From: Streptomyces novaecaesareae
GTDB taxonomy: Bacteria > Actinomycetota > Actinomycetes > Streptomycetales > Streptomycetaceae
NCBI RefSeq assembly: GCF_000716875.1
Contig: NZ_JNWQ01000019.1
Span: 24,191-88,190, forward strand
Direction: 5' to 3'
Length of the DNA stretch: 64,000 nucleotides
The notes below the pieces were generated by a model. The model was not told the origin of the DNA. It searched no databases and was given only the letters and a program-made list of their open reading frames with translations. Numbering within the stretch: position 1 is the first letter of the stretch; each line of letters opens with the position of its first letter. The position numbers and the translations under genes are program-made. Shown here in pieces: positions 53,919 to 62,299 of the stretch.

Positions 53919-54421
53919 CCTCCCCGACCCCGTCCTCCCCCGCTTCCCCCGAAACGACCGGCACTCCGCCCGAAACCCCCGACACCCCTGGCGCCTTCGA
54001 CGCGCTGCTGCGCGAGGCGATGGCCGGCGCCGAGCGCTTCGGCCACCGCGAGCACGTCCGCCTCACCTGGCTCGCCGTACGCCGCCACGGCGCCGACGCC
54101 GCCCTCGGCCTGATCGCCGACGGCATCCGGCGCACCGCCACCAAGGCCGGGGCGCCGCAGAAGTTCCACGTCACCATGACCCGCGCCTGGGTCGAGCTGG
54201 TCGCCCACCACCTGGCCGCCCACCACACCCACCGCACCCATCACACCCACCGCGCCGATGGCGCACCGGACTTCGAGGAGTTCGTCGGCCGGCACCCCCT
54301 GCTCGACAAGGAGCTGCTCGCCCGCCACTACCGGCCCGGCACGCTCGCGAGCGAGCAGGCCCGGACGACCTGGGTCGAGCCGGACCTGGCACCCTTCCCC
54401 TGGGCGGCTCAGCGCTCCTGA
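53915..54421 (+). CDS. hypothetical protein with His-rich loop
   Basis: 168 residues, start coupled to the MarR stop. After a Pro/Thr/Ser-rich leader of 30 residues comes a compact helical region: GAERFGHREHVRLTWLAVRR, IRRTATKAGAPQKFHVTMTR, AWVELVAHHLAAHHTHRTHH. The His cluster could bind metal but may be low complexity. FGHxEHVxxTW...KFHxTxTxxW is a pattern shared by small uncharacterised actinomycete proteins. Its end overlaps the convergent glpD by 13 bp. Confidence 0.75.
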   Translation: MTSPTPSSPASPETTGTPPETPDTPGAFDALLREAMAGAERFGHREHVRLTWLAVRRHGADAALGLIADGIRRTATKAGAPQKFHVTMTRAWVELVAHHLAAHHTHRTHHTHRADGAPDFEEFVGRHPLLDKELLARHYRPGTLASEQARTTWVEPDLAPFPWAAQRS

Positions 54422-55968
54422 CGCTCCGTCAGGATCTCCTCGACCACCTTCCGGGCCCGCTCCGCGTCCTGGGCGACCAGCCCGATCCGGGTGCGGCGGT
54501 CGAGCACGTCGGCGGCGTCCAGCGCGCCCTCGTGGGTGACGGCGTACGCGATCTCGGCGCGCGTCACGTCCAGGCCCTCGGCCACCGGCGTCAACTCCCC
54601 TGCGGCCAGCACCTCGTGCGCGGCGCCGCCGTGCCGGGCGAGGAGTGAGGCGGGCGCGCCCCCGCCGGGCAGGGGGCGGCTGTCCCGGTGCCCCGGGGCG
54701 CCGACCAGCGGCAGCCGGGCGGACCAGCAGGTCCGGGCGGGCAGGCCGCGCAGCCGGACGGCGGTGTCCACCGCGTCCTCGGCCATCCGGCGGTAGGTGG
54801 TGAGTTTGCCGCCGACCACGGTGACCACCCCGGACGGGGATTCCAGCACCGCGTGCTCGCGCGAGATGTCGGCGGTGCTGCCGCCGCCGGTGTCGATCAG
54901 CGGGCGCAGCCCGGCGTAGGCGCCGCGTACGTCCGCCCTGGTCAGCGCGGTGGCGAGGGCGGTGTTGACGGTGTCCAGGAGGAAGGTCAGCTCGGCTTCG
55001 GTGGGCTGTGGCTCGTCCGGGACCGGGCCCGGGGCGTCCTCGTCGGTCAGGCCGATCGCGACCCGGCCGAGCTGCTGCGGCAGGGCGAAGACGAAGCGGC
55101 TGGTCGAGCCGGGCACCGGCACGGTGAGGGCGGCGGTCGGGTTCCCGAGCGCCTCGGCGTCCACCAGGAGGTGGGTGCCGCGGCTGGGGCGCAGCGTGAT
55201 CGAGGTGTCCACCTCGCCCGCCCAGACGCCGGTGGCGTTGACCACCGCGCCCGCCCGCACGGTCAGTTCCTGCCCGGTCAGGGTGTCGACCAGCCGGGCG
55301 GAGGTGCCGGTCACGGACTCGGCCCGCATCCTGGTGAGCACGCTCGCGCCGTACTGCGCCGCGGTCCGTGCGAGGGCGACCACCAGCCGTGCGTCGTCCA
55401 CGAGTTGGCCGTCGTGCGCGACCAGTGCGCCGCGCAGGCCGGCGGTCCGCACGCCCGGCACCAGCTGCCGGGTGCGGGCAGCGTCGATCCGGCGCATCCG
55501 GGGCAGCAGCGCGCCGGGCGTGCCGGCGCTGACCCGCAGCGCGTCCCCGGCGTGGAAGCCCGCGCGGATCAGCGCGCCCTGCCCGGGGCGCAGCAGGTCC
55601 GGGAGCAGCGGCACCAGTTGGGGCAGTGCGCGGATCAGGTGCGGGGCGGTGCGGGTCATCAGCACGCCGCGTTCGACCGCGCTCTCCCGGGCCACCTTGA
55701 CCCGGCCGGAGGCCAGGTAGCGCAGGCCGCCGTGCACCAGCTTGGAGCTCCAGCGGCTGGTGCCGAAGGCCAGGTCGCGGGACTCGACGAGCACCGTGCG
55801 CAGGCCGCGCGAGACGGCGTCCAGGGCCACCCCGGCTCCGGTGACGCCGCCGCCGATCACCAGCAGGTCGACGTGCGGGTCGTCGCCGAGCGCCGTCAGC
55901 TCCAGCGTGCGGCGTACGGCGTTGAGTCGGCTCGTTCCCGCGAAGGGGCCGACGGCGGGCGTCGTCAT
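54409..55968 (-). CDS. glpD: FAD-dependent glycerol-3-phosphate dehydrogenase
   Basis: 519 residues. FAD fold DLLVIGGGVTGAGVALDAVS at residues 34-53, then TSRWSSKLVHGGLRYL, the family fingerprint, AVVNATGVWAGEVD, GRVAIGLTDEDAPGPV and VVTVVGGKLTTYRRMAEDAV. The C-terminal helical cap (IAYAVTHEGALDAADVLDRR) is present. Oxidises glycerol-3-phosphate to dihydroxyacetone phosphate, passing electrons to quinone. Its start overlaps the tetR stop (ATGA), so the regulator and dehydrogenase are co-translated. Confidence 0.94.
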   Translation of the reverse strand: MTTPAVGPFAGTSRLNAVRRTLELTALGDDPHVDLLVIGGGVTGAGVALDAVSRGLRTVLVESRDLAFGTSRWSSKLVHGGLRYLASGRVKVARESAVERGVLMTRTAPHLIRALPQLVPLLPDLLRPGQGALIRAGFHAGDALRVSAGTPGALLPRMRRIDAARTRQLVPGVRTAGLRGALVAHDGQLVDDARLVVALARTAAQYGASVLTRMRAESVTGTSARLVDTLTGQELTVRAGAVVNATGVWAGEVDTSITLRPSRGTHLLVDAEALGNPTAALTVPVPGSTSRFVFALPQQLGRVAIGLTDEDAPGPVPDEPQPTEAELTFLLDTVNTALATALTRADVRGAYAGLRPLIDTGGGSTADISREHAVLESPSGVVTVVGGKLTTYRRMAEDAVDTAVRLRGLPARTCWSARLPLVGAPGHRDSRPLPGGGAPASLLARHGGAAHEVLAAGELTPVAEGLDVTRAEIAYAVTHEGALDAADVLDRRTRIGLVAQDAERARKVVEEILTERQER

Positions 55969-56567
55969 GGTGCGAGGTATCCGTTCAGCGCTCTGGCCAG
56001 TTCGCGCCGCCAGGCCGCCTCGGGCAGCAGGGAGGCCACCATGCGGTGGGACTGGACGGTGGACTGGGCGATCAGCAGGACCATGGCGGCCAGTTCGAGC
56101 GGCTCCCCGGCCCGGATCGAGCCGTTCGCCTGGCCCAGTTCGATTCCGCTGCGCAGCGCCTCCAGCAGGCCGCGCTGGCTGGCGCCGAGCCGCTCGACCA
56201 CGTACTCCAGCAGCAGGTCGGAGTCGTCGGAGCGGAGCAGCGCGCCGAGCACCGGGTGGTCGCGCAGCCGGACGGCGACCTCGACGACCCGCTCGACGAG
56301 GGTCGTGCGGTCCTGGACGTCCAGTGCGGTGCCCTCCAGGGTGGCCAGGATCTCCCGGGTGAGCAGCGCGCCGATCACCGCCCGGACGTCCGGCCAGCGC
56401 CGGTAGACGGTCGGCCGGCTGACCCCGGCGCGGCGCGCGATCTCGGCCAACTGCGTGCGGCGCACGCCGAGATGGACGATCAGGTCGGCGGCGGCGTCCA
56501 GGATCGCGTCGTCGGTGCTGCGGGGCTGCCCGGCTGCTGCCGCCGGCTCGGCGTTACTACTTGACAT
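55965..56567 (-). CDS. TetR-family regulator
   Basis: 200 residues from ATG 56567. The N-terminal domain is complete: DDAILDAAADLIVHLGVRRT, QLAEIARRAGVSRPTVYRRW. The C-terminal part (LGALLRSDDSDLLLEYVVER, VLLIAQSTVQSHRMV) is the common effector pocket. It is co-translated with glpD and divergent from the alkylglycerone-phosphate-synthase-like gene, so it likely balances glycerol-phosphate use on both sides. Confidence 0.9.
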   Translation of the reverse strand: MSSSNAEPAAAAGQPRSTDDAILDAAADLIVHLGVRRTQLAEIARRAGVSRPTVYRRWPDVRAVIGALLTREILATLEGTALDVQDRTTLVERVVEVAVRLRDHPVLGALLRSDDSDLLLEYVVERLGASQRGLLEALRSGIELGQANGSIRAGEPLELAAMVLLIAQSTVQSHRMVASLLPEAAWRRELARALNGYLAP

Positions 56568-56587
56568 GATGTGTGAAACTGTAACGC
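56561..56587. promoter_or_regulatory. compact divergent promoter between tetR and the AGPS-like gene
   Basis: Only 20 bp separate the two ATGs. TTGACA (56561-56566) lies inside tetR's first codons, and ACAT-G-ATGT (56564-56572) is a short dyad. Such tight spacing means both transcripts must be leaderless or start inside the opposite gene. Confidence 0.4.
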
Positions 56588-58210
56588 ATGGCACCTGAGA
56601 CGCAAGCGGGACCGGCCGGCGCCGCGCTTCCGCTCCCCCCGATGAAGTGGGACGCCTGGGGCGACCCGGCCCTCGCCAAGGAGCTGTCCGCCGACATCAA
56701 GGGACTGCTCGCCGCTGCCCTCGGCGTCACCGGCGTCACTGCTCCCGGGCCGAGCGCCGACGAGGTCGTCCTGCACCCCTCCCGGCTCTCCGCCGAGGGC
56801 CTCAAGGCACTCGCCGCGGCCGTCGGCGAGGCCCACGTCAGCACCGCCGACGCCGACCGCCTCCCGCGCGCCGGCGGCAAGTCCACCCCCGACCTGCTGC
56901 GCCGCCGCAGCCGCGAGCCGCAGGACGCGCCCGACGCGGTCGTGCTGCCCGGCAGCGAGCAGGAGGTCGCCGCCGTCCTCGCGGTGTGCGCCGAACACCG
57001 CATCGCCGTCGTCCCGTTCGGCGGCGGCACCAGCGTCGTCGGCGGCCTCGACCCCGAGCGCGGCGGCCTCCGAGCCGTCGTCTCGCTCGACCTGCGCCGC
57101 CTCGACGGGCTGCTCGACCTGGACGAGACCTCCGGCGAGGCCGTCCTCGGCGCCGGCCTCACCGGCCCGGCCGCCGAGGAACTGCTCGCCGAGCGCGGCT
57201 GGGAACTCGGCCACTACCCGCAGAGCTTCCGCTACGCCACCATCGGCGGCTTCGCGGCCACCCGCTCCTCGGGCCAGGACTCCGCCGGGTACGGGCGCTT
57301 CGACGAGATGGTGCGCGGCCTGCGGGTCGTCACCCCCGCCGGGGTGCTCGACCTCGGCCGCGCCCCCGCCTCCGCCGCCGGCCCCGACCTGCGCCAGCTC
57401 TTCCTCGGCTCCGAGGGCACCCTCGGCGTGATCACCGCCGTCCGCCTGCGCGTCCACCCGCTGCCCGCCGTAAAGGCGTACGAGGCGTGGAGCTTCCCCG
57501 ACTTCGCCACCGGGACGGCGGCGCTGCGCGCCGTCGAGCAGCAGGGCACCGGCCCGACCGTGATCCGGCTCTCCGACGAGGCCGAGACCATGGTCAACCT
57601 CGCCATGACCGAGCAGATCGGCGGCACCCCGACGGTCAGCGGCTGCCTGGCCGTCACCGTCTTCGAAGGCAGCGCCGAACAGGCCGCCACCCGGCACCGC
57701 GCGACCCGCGCGGCCCTGCTCGCCGCCGGCGCCACCTCGCTCGGCGAAGGACCCGCCCGGGCCTGGGAACACGGCCGGTTCAACGCCCCCTACCTGCGCG
57801 ACTCGCTGCTCAACGCCGGCGCGCTGTGCGAGACCCTGGAGACGGCGGCGAGCTGGAGCCGGCTGCCCGCCCTGCGGACCGCCGTCACCGAGGCGCTCAC
57901 CGCCGCCCTGCCCGGCGCGCTCGTGCTCTGCCACATCTCGCACGTCTACCCGACCGGCGCCTCGCTCTACTTCACCGTCGTCGCCGCGCTCGGCGAGGAC
58001 CCGCTCACCCGCTGGGGCGCCGCCAAGCGCGCCGCCGGGGACGCCATCCTCGGCGCGGGCGGCACCATCACCCACCACCACGCCGTCGGCGCCGACCACC
58101 GCCCCTGGATGACCGACGAGGTCGGCGACCTCGGCGTCCGCATCCTGCGCGCCGTCAAGGCCGAGCTCGACCCGGCGGGGATCCTCAACCCCGGCAAGCT
58201 GATCCCATGA
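56588..58210 (+). CDS. FAD-binding oxidase, alkylglycerone-phosphate synthase-like
   Basis: 540 residues. PCMH-type FAD domain: VVPFGGGTSVVGGLDPERGG, YPQSFRYATIGGFAATRSSG, GLRVVTPAGVLDLGR, LFLGSEGTLGVIT. The C-terminal substrate domain ends with GGTITHHHAVGADHRPW, matching the HHH active-site motif of alkyl-DHAP synthases, which swap an acyl group of acyl-DHAP for a fatty alcohol to make ether lipids. Bacterial homologues may act on other lipids. ATGA overlap with the lipid kinase gene suggests linked function; glpD next door supplies DHAP. Confidence 0.9.
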   Translation: MAPETQAGPAGAALPLPPMKWDAWGDPALAKELSADIKGLLAAALGVTGVTAPGPSADEVVLHPSRLSAEGLKALAAAVGEAHVSTADADRLPRAGGKSTPDLLRRRSREPQDAPDAVVLPGSEQEVAAVLAVCAEHRIAVVPFGGGTSVVGGLDPERGGLRAVVSLDLRRLDGLLDLDETSGEAVLGAGLTGPAAEELLAERGWELGHYPQSFRYATIGGFAATRSSGQDSAGYGRFDEMVRGLRVVTPAGVLDLGRAPASAAGPDLRQLFLGSEGTLGVITAVRLRVHPLPAVKAYEAWSFPDFATGTAALRAVEQQGTGPTVIRLSDEAETMVNLAMTEQIGGTPTVSGCLAVTVFEGSAEQAATRHRATRAALLAAGATSLGEGPARAWEHGRFNAPYLRDSLLNAGALCETLETAASWSRLPALRTAVTEALTAALPGALVLCHISHVYPTGASLYFTVVAALGEDPLTRWGAAKRAAGDAILGAGGTITHHHAVGADHRPWMTDEVGDLGVRILRAVKAELDPAGILNPGKLIP

Positions 58211-58222
58211 GCGAAGCTCATG
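58206..58222. repeat. single exact palindrome unit at a stop/start junction
   Basis: CATGAG-CGAAG-CTCATG. Its left arm holds both the AGPS-like stop (TGA) and the lipid kinase start (ATG) as an ATGA overlap. No further units follow. Confidence 0.85.
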
Positions 58223-59151
58223 GGGCGTCCGGCCCGACCGGCCCAACCGGCCCGAGAACCGTCCGCCGGGTCGCCGTACTCAGCAACCCGGCGGCGGGCG
58301 CGGGCCACGCCGGCCCCGCCGCCGGGCGGGCCGTCGCCCGGCTGCGCTCACTCGGCATCGACGCCGAACCGCACGCCGGACGCTCCGCCGAGGACGCCGT
58401 CCGCCTCGCCCGCGAAGCAGCCGCGGACGGCGTCGACGCGGTGGCCGTGGTCGGCGGCGACGGCATGGTCAACCTCGCCCTGCAGGCCCTCGCCGGCACC
58501 CCCGTCCCGCTCGGCGTGATACCGGCCGGCACCGGCAACGACCACGCCCGCGCGTACGGCCTCCCGCTCGGCGCCCCCGAGGCCGCCGCCGACGTCATCG
58601 CCGCCGGACGGGTCCGGACCGTCGACCTCGGCCGGGTCACCGGCCCGGACGGCACCGTCCGCCGGTACGGCTCCATCCTCGCCACCGGCTTCGACTCCCT
58701 GGTCAGCGACCGCACCAACCGCCTGCGCTGGCCACGCGGCCGGATGCGCTACAACCTCGCCATCCTCATCGAGTTCGCCAACCTGCGCCCGCTGCCGTTC
58801 CGGATCACCCTCGCCGACGGCACCGTCATCGAACGCGACCTCACCCTCGCCGCCGTCGGCAACACCAGCAGCTACGGCGGCGGCATGCTCATGTGCCCCG
58901 ACGCCCTGCCGGACGACGGCCTGCTCGACGTCACCCTCGTCGACGCCATGCCCCGCCTGCGCATCGCCCGCTTCTTCCCCACCCTCCTCAAAGGCACCCA
59001 CACCACCCGCCCCGAGGTCACCACGCTGCGCACCGAGTCCCTGCGCATCGAGTCCCCGGGCATCACCGCCTACGCCGACGGCGAGTTCATCACCCCGCTG
59101 CCGGTGGAGGTGGCAGTGGAACGAGCAGCCCTGCACCTGCTGGTGCCGTGA
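58207..59151 (+). CDS. diacylglycerol kinase-like lipid kinase
   Basis: 314 residues. The catalytic fold of DgkB/YegS-type kinases: VAVLSNPAAGAGHAG (nucleotide loop), VVGGDGMVNLALQALAG, where GGDGM replaces the usual GGDGT, LGVIPAGTGNDHARAYGLPL, and TVERDLTLAAVGN-like region (IERDLTLAAVGNTSSYGGGM), ending FTPLPVEV-like strand (FITPLPVEVAVE). It should phosphorylate diacylglycerol or a related lipid with ATP. The first seven residues, MSEAHGA, are encoded by a palindrome unit. Translationally coupled to the AGPS-like gene. Confidence 0.92.
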   Translation: MSEAHGASGPTGPTGPRTVRRVAVLSNPAAGAGHAGPAAGRAVARLRSLGIDAEPHAGRSAEDAVRLAREAAADGVDAVAVVGGDGMVNLALQALAGTPVPLGVIPAGTGNDHARAYGLPLGAPEAAADVIAAGRVRTVDLGRVTGPDGTVRRYGSILATGFDSLVSDRTNRLRWPRGRMRYNLAILIEFANLRPLPFRITLADGTVIERDLTLAAVGNTSSYGGGMLMCPDALPDDGLLDVTLVDAMPRLRIARFFPTLLKGTHTTRPEVTTLRTESLRIESPGITAYADGEFITPLPVEVAVERAALHLLVP

Positions 59152-59204
59152 GACACCGGTGCCGCGGTCCGGCCGCGGCACCGGTCACCGTGTTGGCCGT
59201 GTCC

Positions 59205-59246
59205 ACGGTTCGCGGTTAGCGGTTCACGGTTCGCGGTTAGCGGTTC
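59205..59246. repeat. 21-bp tandem duplication
   Basis: ACGGTTCGCGGTTAGCGGTT plus C occurs twice without change (59205-59225, 59226-59246), with a partial third copy. It lies between the lipid kinase stop and the next convergent gene's stop. Confidence 0.93.
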
Positions 59247-59697
59247 AGGGTTCGCCGTGGCCGCTGTGCTCGCCGTACTCGCTGCGCTCATCGCCATGAC
59301 CGCCCGATGAGCACCGCTCATCCCCGCCGACGACCGGATTGTCTGCTTCCCGCACCGGGTTGGCAGCCTCGACCTGCCGGGCCCGGCGGCGAACCAGCGG
59401 GTTGGCGTCGTGCTCCGGGGAGCCGTCGAGGACGTCGACACCCGCCGTCGCGCCCGGGCCGGTGCTCATGACCGCGCTGAGCAGGTAGCGCAGCCGCTCG
59501 CCGCGGTCCGGTCGTCGGCGAGCCTCCGGGGTGCCCAGCACCTGCCAGGCCCAGCCGACCGCCACCGCCGCCACCCGCCGATCCGCCCAGCCCTGCCCCC
59601 GGCCGGCGGCCGCGACGACCCGCCGCCGTACGTCCCTCGGCAACGCGCCCCACAGCTCCCGCGCGTTGCTCCGCGGCACCTGCCCTCGCTGCAGCAT
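59245..59697 (-). CDS. hypothetical protein with repeat-derived tail
   Basis: 150 residues from ATG 59697 with GGGGGAG 4 nt before it. The first 105 residues have normal codon bias and helices (LPRDVRRRVVAAAGRGQGWA, RVAAVAVGWAWQVLG, ERLRYLLSAVMS). The last 25 (GGDERCSSGGHGDERSEYGE and on) are composed of GATGAG-type repeat translation and simple sequence, so the original protein was probably shorter. Unrecognised function. Confidence 0.6.
   Translation of the reverse strand: MLQRGQVPRSNARELWGALPRDVRRRVVAAAGRGQGWADRRVAAVAVGWAWQVLGTPEARRRPDRGERLRYLLSAVMSTGPGATAGVDVLDGSPEHDANPLVRRRARQVEAANPVREADNPVVGGDERCSSGGHGDERSEYGEHSGHGEP
59306..59322. repeat. single palindrome unit GATGAG-CACCG-CTCATC
   Basis: Both outer bases are changed relative to CATGAG...CTCATG in a matching way, so the 6-bp arms still pair. 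It lies within the coding end of the 150-residue hypothetical gene. A half-unit (GCTCATCGCCATGAC) precedes it. Confidence 0.75.
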
Positions 59698-59799
59698 GCT
59701 GCTCCCCCGTTTCGCCGGACGGTGTCAGACGGCGCCGGACGCGGCCGGCGGCCGTCGTCCGCCCTCACCAGTCCGGGACGATACGGCAGTCGAAGGCGC

Positions 59800-60720
59800 T
59801 CACCCACCCAGCCGACGGCGCCAGAGCAGGGGGCGTATCTCGATCGCGTGCGAGGCGTCACCGTTCCAGACCGCAGGCAGGCCTACGGCGGTGAGGGCGG
59901 CGACCACCTCGTGGCCGATGGCGGTGGTGGTCGACGGGGAGCCGTCGAAACCGCCGTAGAGGAGGGAGAGGCCCTGGCCTGCGGCCGCGGATTCGGTGCA
60001 CTGGGAATGGAAGTAGACGAAGCCGCGGGCGTCCGGGGCGCCGGCGGCGCCGATCTCGGCCTCACCGCAGGAGCGGCAGCAGGTGAAGTCCTCCCGGGCC
60101 GTGATGCCGCCAGCCTCCAGGGCGGCGAAGGCGCGGGCGAGGCGCTCCGGGTCGGTCTCGCCGATCCAGCCGGTCTGCTCGCCGACGCGCTCCAGCCAGA
60201 GCCGGTCCGCGAGTTGCTCCGCCTGGGCACGCGAGACCGGACGGCGGTCGCCCGACACCAGGTACTCCCCGGCCTCCTCGGCGAGCCGGGCGCGGTCGGT
60301 GTAGCCGCAGGCCAGGGTCAGCCGCAGCCGGTCCTCCAACTCCCGCCGCTCGCCGGCCTCCAGCTCCAGCGGCGGCACGGGCTCCGGCGCCGGGCCCATG
60401 TCGAGCCGCTTCCAGTCCAGGCCGTCGCCCCAGCCCGCGGTGCCGCGCGCCCACGCCGTCATCACCTCCGCCACCGGCCCCGGCCCGTCTAGCCGCACCT
60501 CGAAGTGCCGCTCGGCGGAGCCGTCACGGTGCTCCAGCGTGTAGTCCCCGCCGGCGGCGTGCCACACCTGGATGTACACGTCCGGCAGGTCCGGTATCCG
60601 CTCCACGACGAGGAAGCGGTCGTCCTCCGCGCCGATGCGCCGGACCAGCCCCGCCAACTCGTCCGCACCCGGCCGGAAGCACCGCACCCCGTCGTTCGTC
60701 TGCACCGTGATCGCCAGCAT
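59800..60720 (-). CDS. hypothetical protein (DUF6891-like)
   Basis: 306 residues from ATG 60720. Two parts: an N-terminal immunity-like domain of about 110 residues (TVQTNDGVRCFRPGADELAG, DVYIQVWHAAGGDYTLEHRD) and a C-terminal domain with a CC-x-x-C motif (EDFTCCRSCGEAEIG), GFVYFHSQCTE, LLYGGFDGS and GHEVVAALTAVGLPAVWNG, typical of DUF6891. The Cys cluster might bind zinc. Role unknown. A small DUF4259-like gene lies upstream on the same strand. Confidence 0.78.
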   Translation of the reverse strand: MLAITVQTNDGVRCFRPGADELAGLVRRIGAEDDRFLVVERIPDLPDVYIQVWHAAGGDYTLEHRDGSAERHFEVRLDGPGPVAEVMTAWARGTAGWGDGLDWKRLDMGPAPEPVPPLELEAGERRELEDRLRLTLACGYTDRARLAEEAGEYLVSGDRRPVSRAQAEQLADRLWLERVGEQTGWIGETDPERLARAFAALEAGGITAREDFTCCRSCGEAEIGAAGAPDARGFVYFHSQCTESAAAGQGLSLLYGGFDGSPSTTTAIGHEVVAALTAVGLPAVWNGDASHAIEIRPLLWRRRLGG

Positions 60721-60837
60721 GGGGCCACCCAAGCACACACCACTGACAATCACCGCGGCCGAATGCCGCAGCCCGGACCCGGTGCGACTCGACCCCGGTG
60801 TCCTGTGGAGCCGGCCCGACCGGTTCTTGTCGCGCAG

Positions 60838-61233
60838 CTATCCCTCGGACTCGGTCGTCTGGTCGGCCGCCGCACGCCGGGCGGCGGCCAGCTGGTCGAA
60901 CGTACGGTTCAGCACCGACCGCCGTTCCTCCTTGAAGGCCGGCGAGGGCTCCAGACCGTCGATGGTCCGTTCCCAGACGGCCATGTAGGTCTTCTTCCAC
61001 TCCTCGATCACCCCGGCCTCCGGCAGGTCGTCGGCGGCGTAGCCGGCCTGGGCGAGGACGTGCAGCAACTCCAGGTTGCACGGCACGGCAACACCCCAGT
61101 ACTCGTCGGGCTCGATCTCGACGGGATCGCCGGCCATCGCCTCGGCGACCTCGGTGACGAGCCGGTCGACGACGATCGACCGGTGATCCAACGCCGTGTC
61201 GCTCTCGAAGTTCCCGCTGCCCCACGTGCCCAC
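60838..61233 (-). CDS. DUF4259-like protein
   Basis: 131 residues from GTG 61233, chosen because GGAGGAGA lies 4 nt before it and because the family starts GTWGSGNFESDTALD. That opening, followed by PDEYWGVAVPCNLELLHVLA, is the DUF4259 signature. It is acidic and soluble, without a signal. A longer reading upstream to 61296 is not supported. Function unknown; such proteins often sit beside toxin- or immunity-like genes. Confidence 0.8.
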   Translation of the reverse strand: MGTWGSGNFESDTALDHRSIVVDRLVTEVAEAMAGDPVEIEPDEYWGVAVPCNLELLHVLAQAGYAADDLPEAGVIEEWKKTYMAVWERTIDGLEPSPAFKEERRSVLNRTFDQLAAARRAAADQTTESEG

Positions 61234-61383
61234 AAGCTCTCCTCCGAATGACGGTGTCGTGGCTCTGGGCCTCATCGAATCAGGCCGGAGTGACACTGCC
61301 GGGCGGGGGAATCCGGAACGGTGCTGTGGTGATCACGCCGAGGGTCCGAGCATCACGACGGACCCGGCCCGGTCCCCCCGCAG

Positions 61384-61947
61384 CTATCCCATGGAGTCGG
61401 TCACCTGGGGCACGCGGTCCTCCCGTCGCAGCCGGAAGACCACGTTGCGGCGCAGCGGCCCCTCGGGGGCGGCGGGGTCGTCGAAGTCCTCAGCGGGATC
61501 GTGGGTCATGCCGAGGCGGCGCATCACCGACTGGGAGCGCAGGTTGGCGGCCGTGGTGATGGCCAGGATCTCGGGGAGGTCGAGGGTGTTGAAGCCGTAC
61601 GCGAGGACGGCGCGGGCCGCCTCCGTGGCGTAGCCGTGGCCCCAGGCGGAGCGGGCCAGGCGCCAGCCGATCTCGACTCCGTCGACCGGGTCCGTCTCCT
61701 CGATGTCGTCCAGGCCCACGAAGCCGACGAACTCGCCGCTCTCCCGTACCTCGACGGCCAGCCAGCCGTACCCGCGCTGCTCGATCGCCGCCTCGAAGCG
61801 CGCCACCGAGGCGTCGCTCCGTTCGCGGGTGAGCGGGTCGCCGAGGTGCTCGCGGACCTCCGGGTCGGCGTTCATCGCGGCCCACGGCGCGAGGTCGGAC
61901 TCCCGCCAGCGGCGGATCAGCAGGCGTTCGGTGCGCAGTTCGTTCAC
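61384..61947 (-). CDS. GNAT-family N-acetyltransferase (RimJ-like)
   Basis: 187 residues from GTG 61947. The GNAT core reads LRTERLLIRRWRESDLAPWA, GEFVGFVGLDDIEETDPVDG, VEIGWRLARSAWGHGYATEA (acetyl-CoA pyrophosphate loop as RSAWGHGYA), AITTAANLRSQSVMRRLGMT. This is the RimJ/RimL branch that acetylates N-termini or small amines. Array 6 lies upstream of its start. No neighbour indicates the substrate. Confidence 0.9.
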   Translation of the reverse strand: MNELRTERLLIRRWRESDLAPWAAMNADPEVREHLGDPLTRERSDASVARFEAAIEQRGYGWLAVEVRESGEFVGFVGLDDIEETDPVDGVEIGWRLARSAWGHGYATEAARAVLAYGFNTLDLPEILAITTAANLRSQSVMRRLGMTHDPAEDFDDPAAPEGPLRRNVVFRLRREDRVPQVTDSMG

Positions 61948-62040
61948 GCGGCCAAGCCAACGGCACGCCGGCCACCTGGAGCAAGTGGAATAGCCCCGGT
62001 CCGGGGCAGGCCCGTCGTCTGCCCGCTGCTCGCCTGTGCC

Positions 62041-62237
62041 CATGCGTCTTGTTCATGTCCGACGGCCATGAGCCACTCTCATGTCGGCACGCATGAGCGT
62101 CGCTCATGGTTCGGGGCCATGAGCGGCGCTCATCCTTCGCTGTCATGAGCGTCGCTCATGGTTCGGAGCCGTGAGCCACACTCATGGCCCGCGGTCATGA
62201 GCGACGCTCATGCGTGCCGACATGCGCATCGCTCATG
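62041..62237. repeat. array 6 (fifth multi-unit array) of CATGAG-N5-CTCATG palindromes, 8 units
   Basis: Units start at 62041, 62067, 62092, 62118, 62144, 62170, 62196 and 62221, spaced 25 or 26 bp. Those at 62067, 62092, 62144 and 62196 are exact; 62041 and 62221 begin CATGCG, 62118 ends CTCATC and 62170 begins CGTGAG (G-U compatible). The units at 62092 and 62144, with the following GTTCGG[G/A]GC spacer, are near-identical copies 52 bp apart. The array occupies most of the 352-bp gap between the GNAT and oxidoreductase genes. Confidence 0.95.
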
Positions 62238-62299
62238 CCGCCACACACGCCGTCCGCGACATCCGGCGACCCGGACGGACCGCCGTGGCGGCGGCCCCG

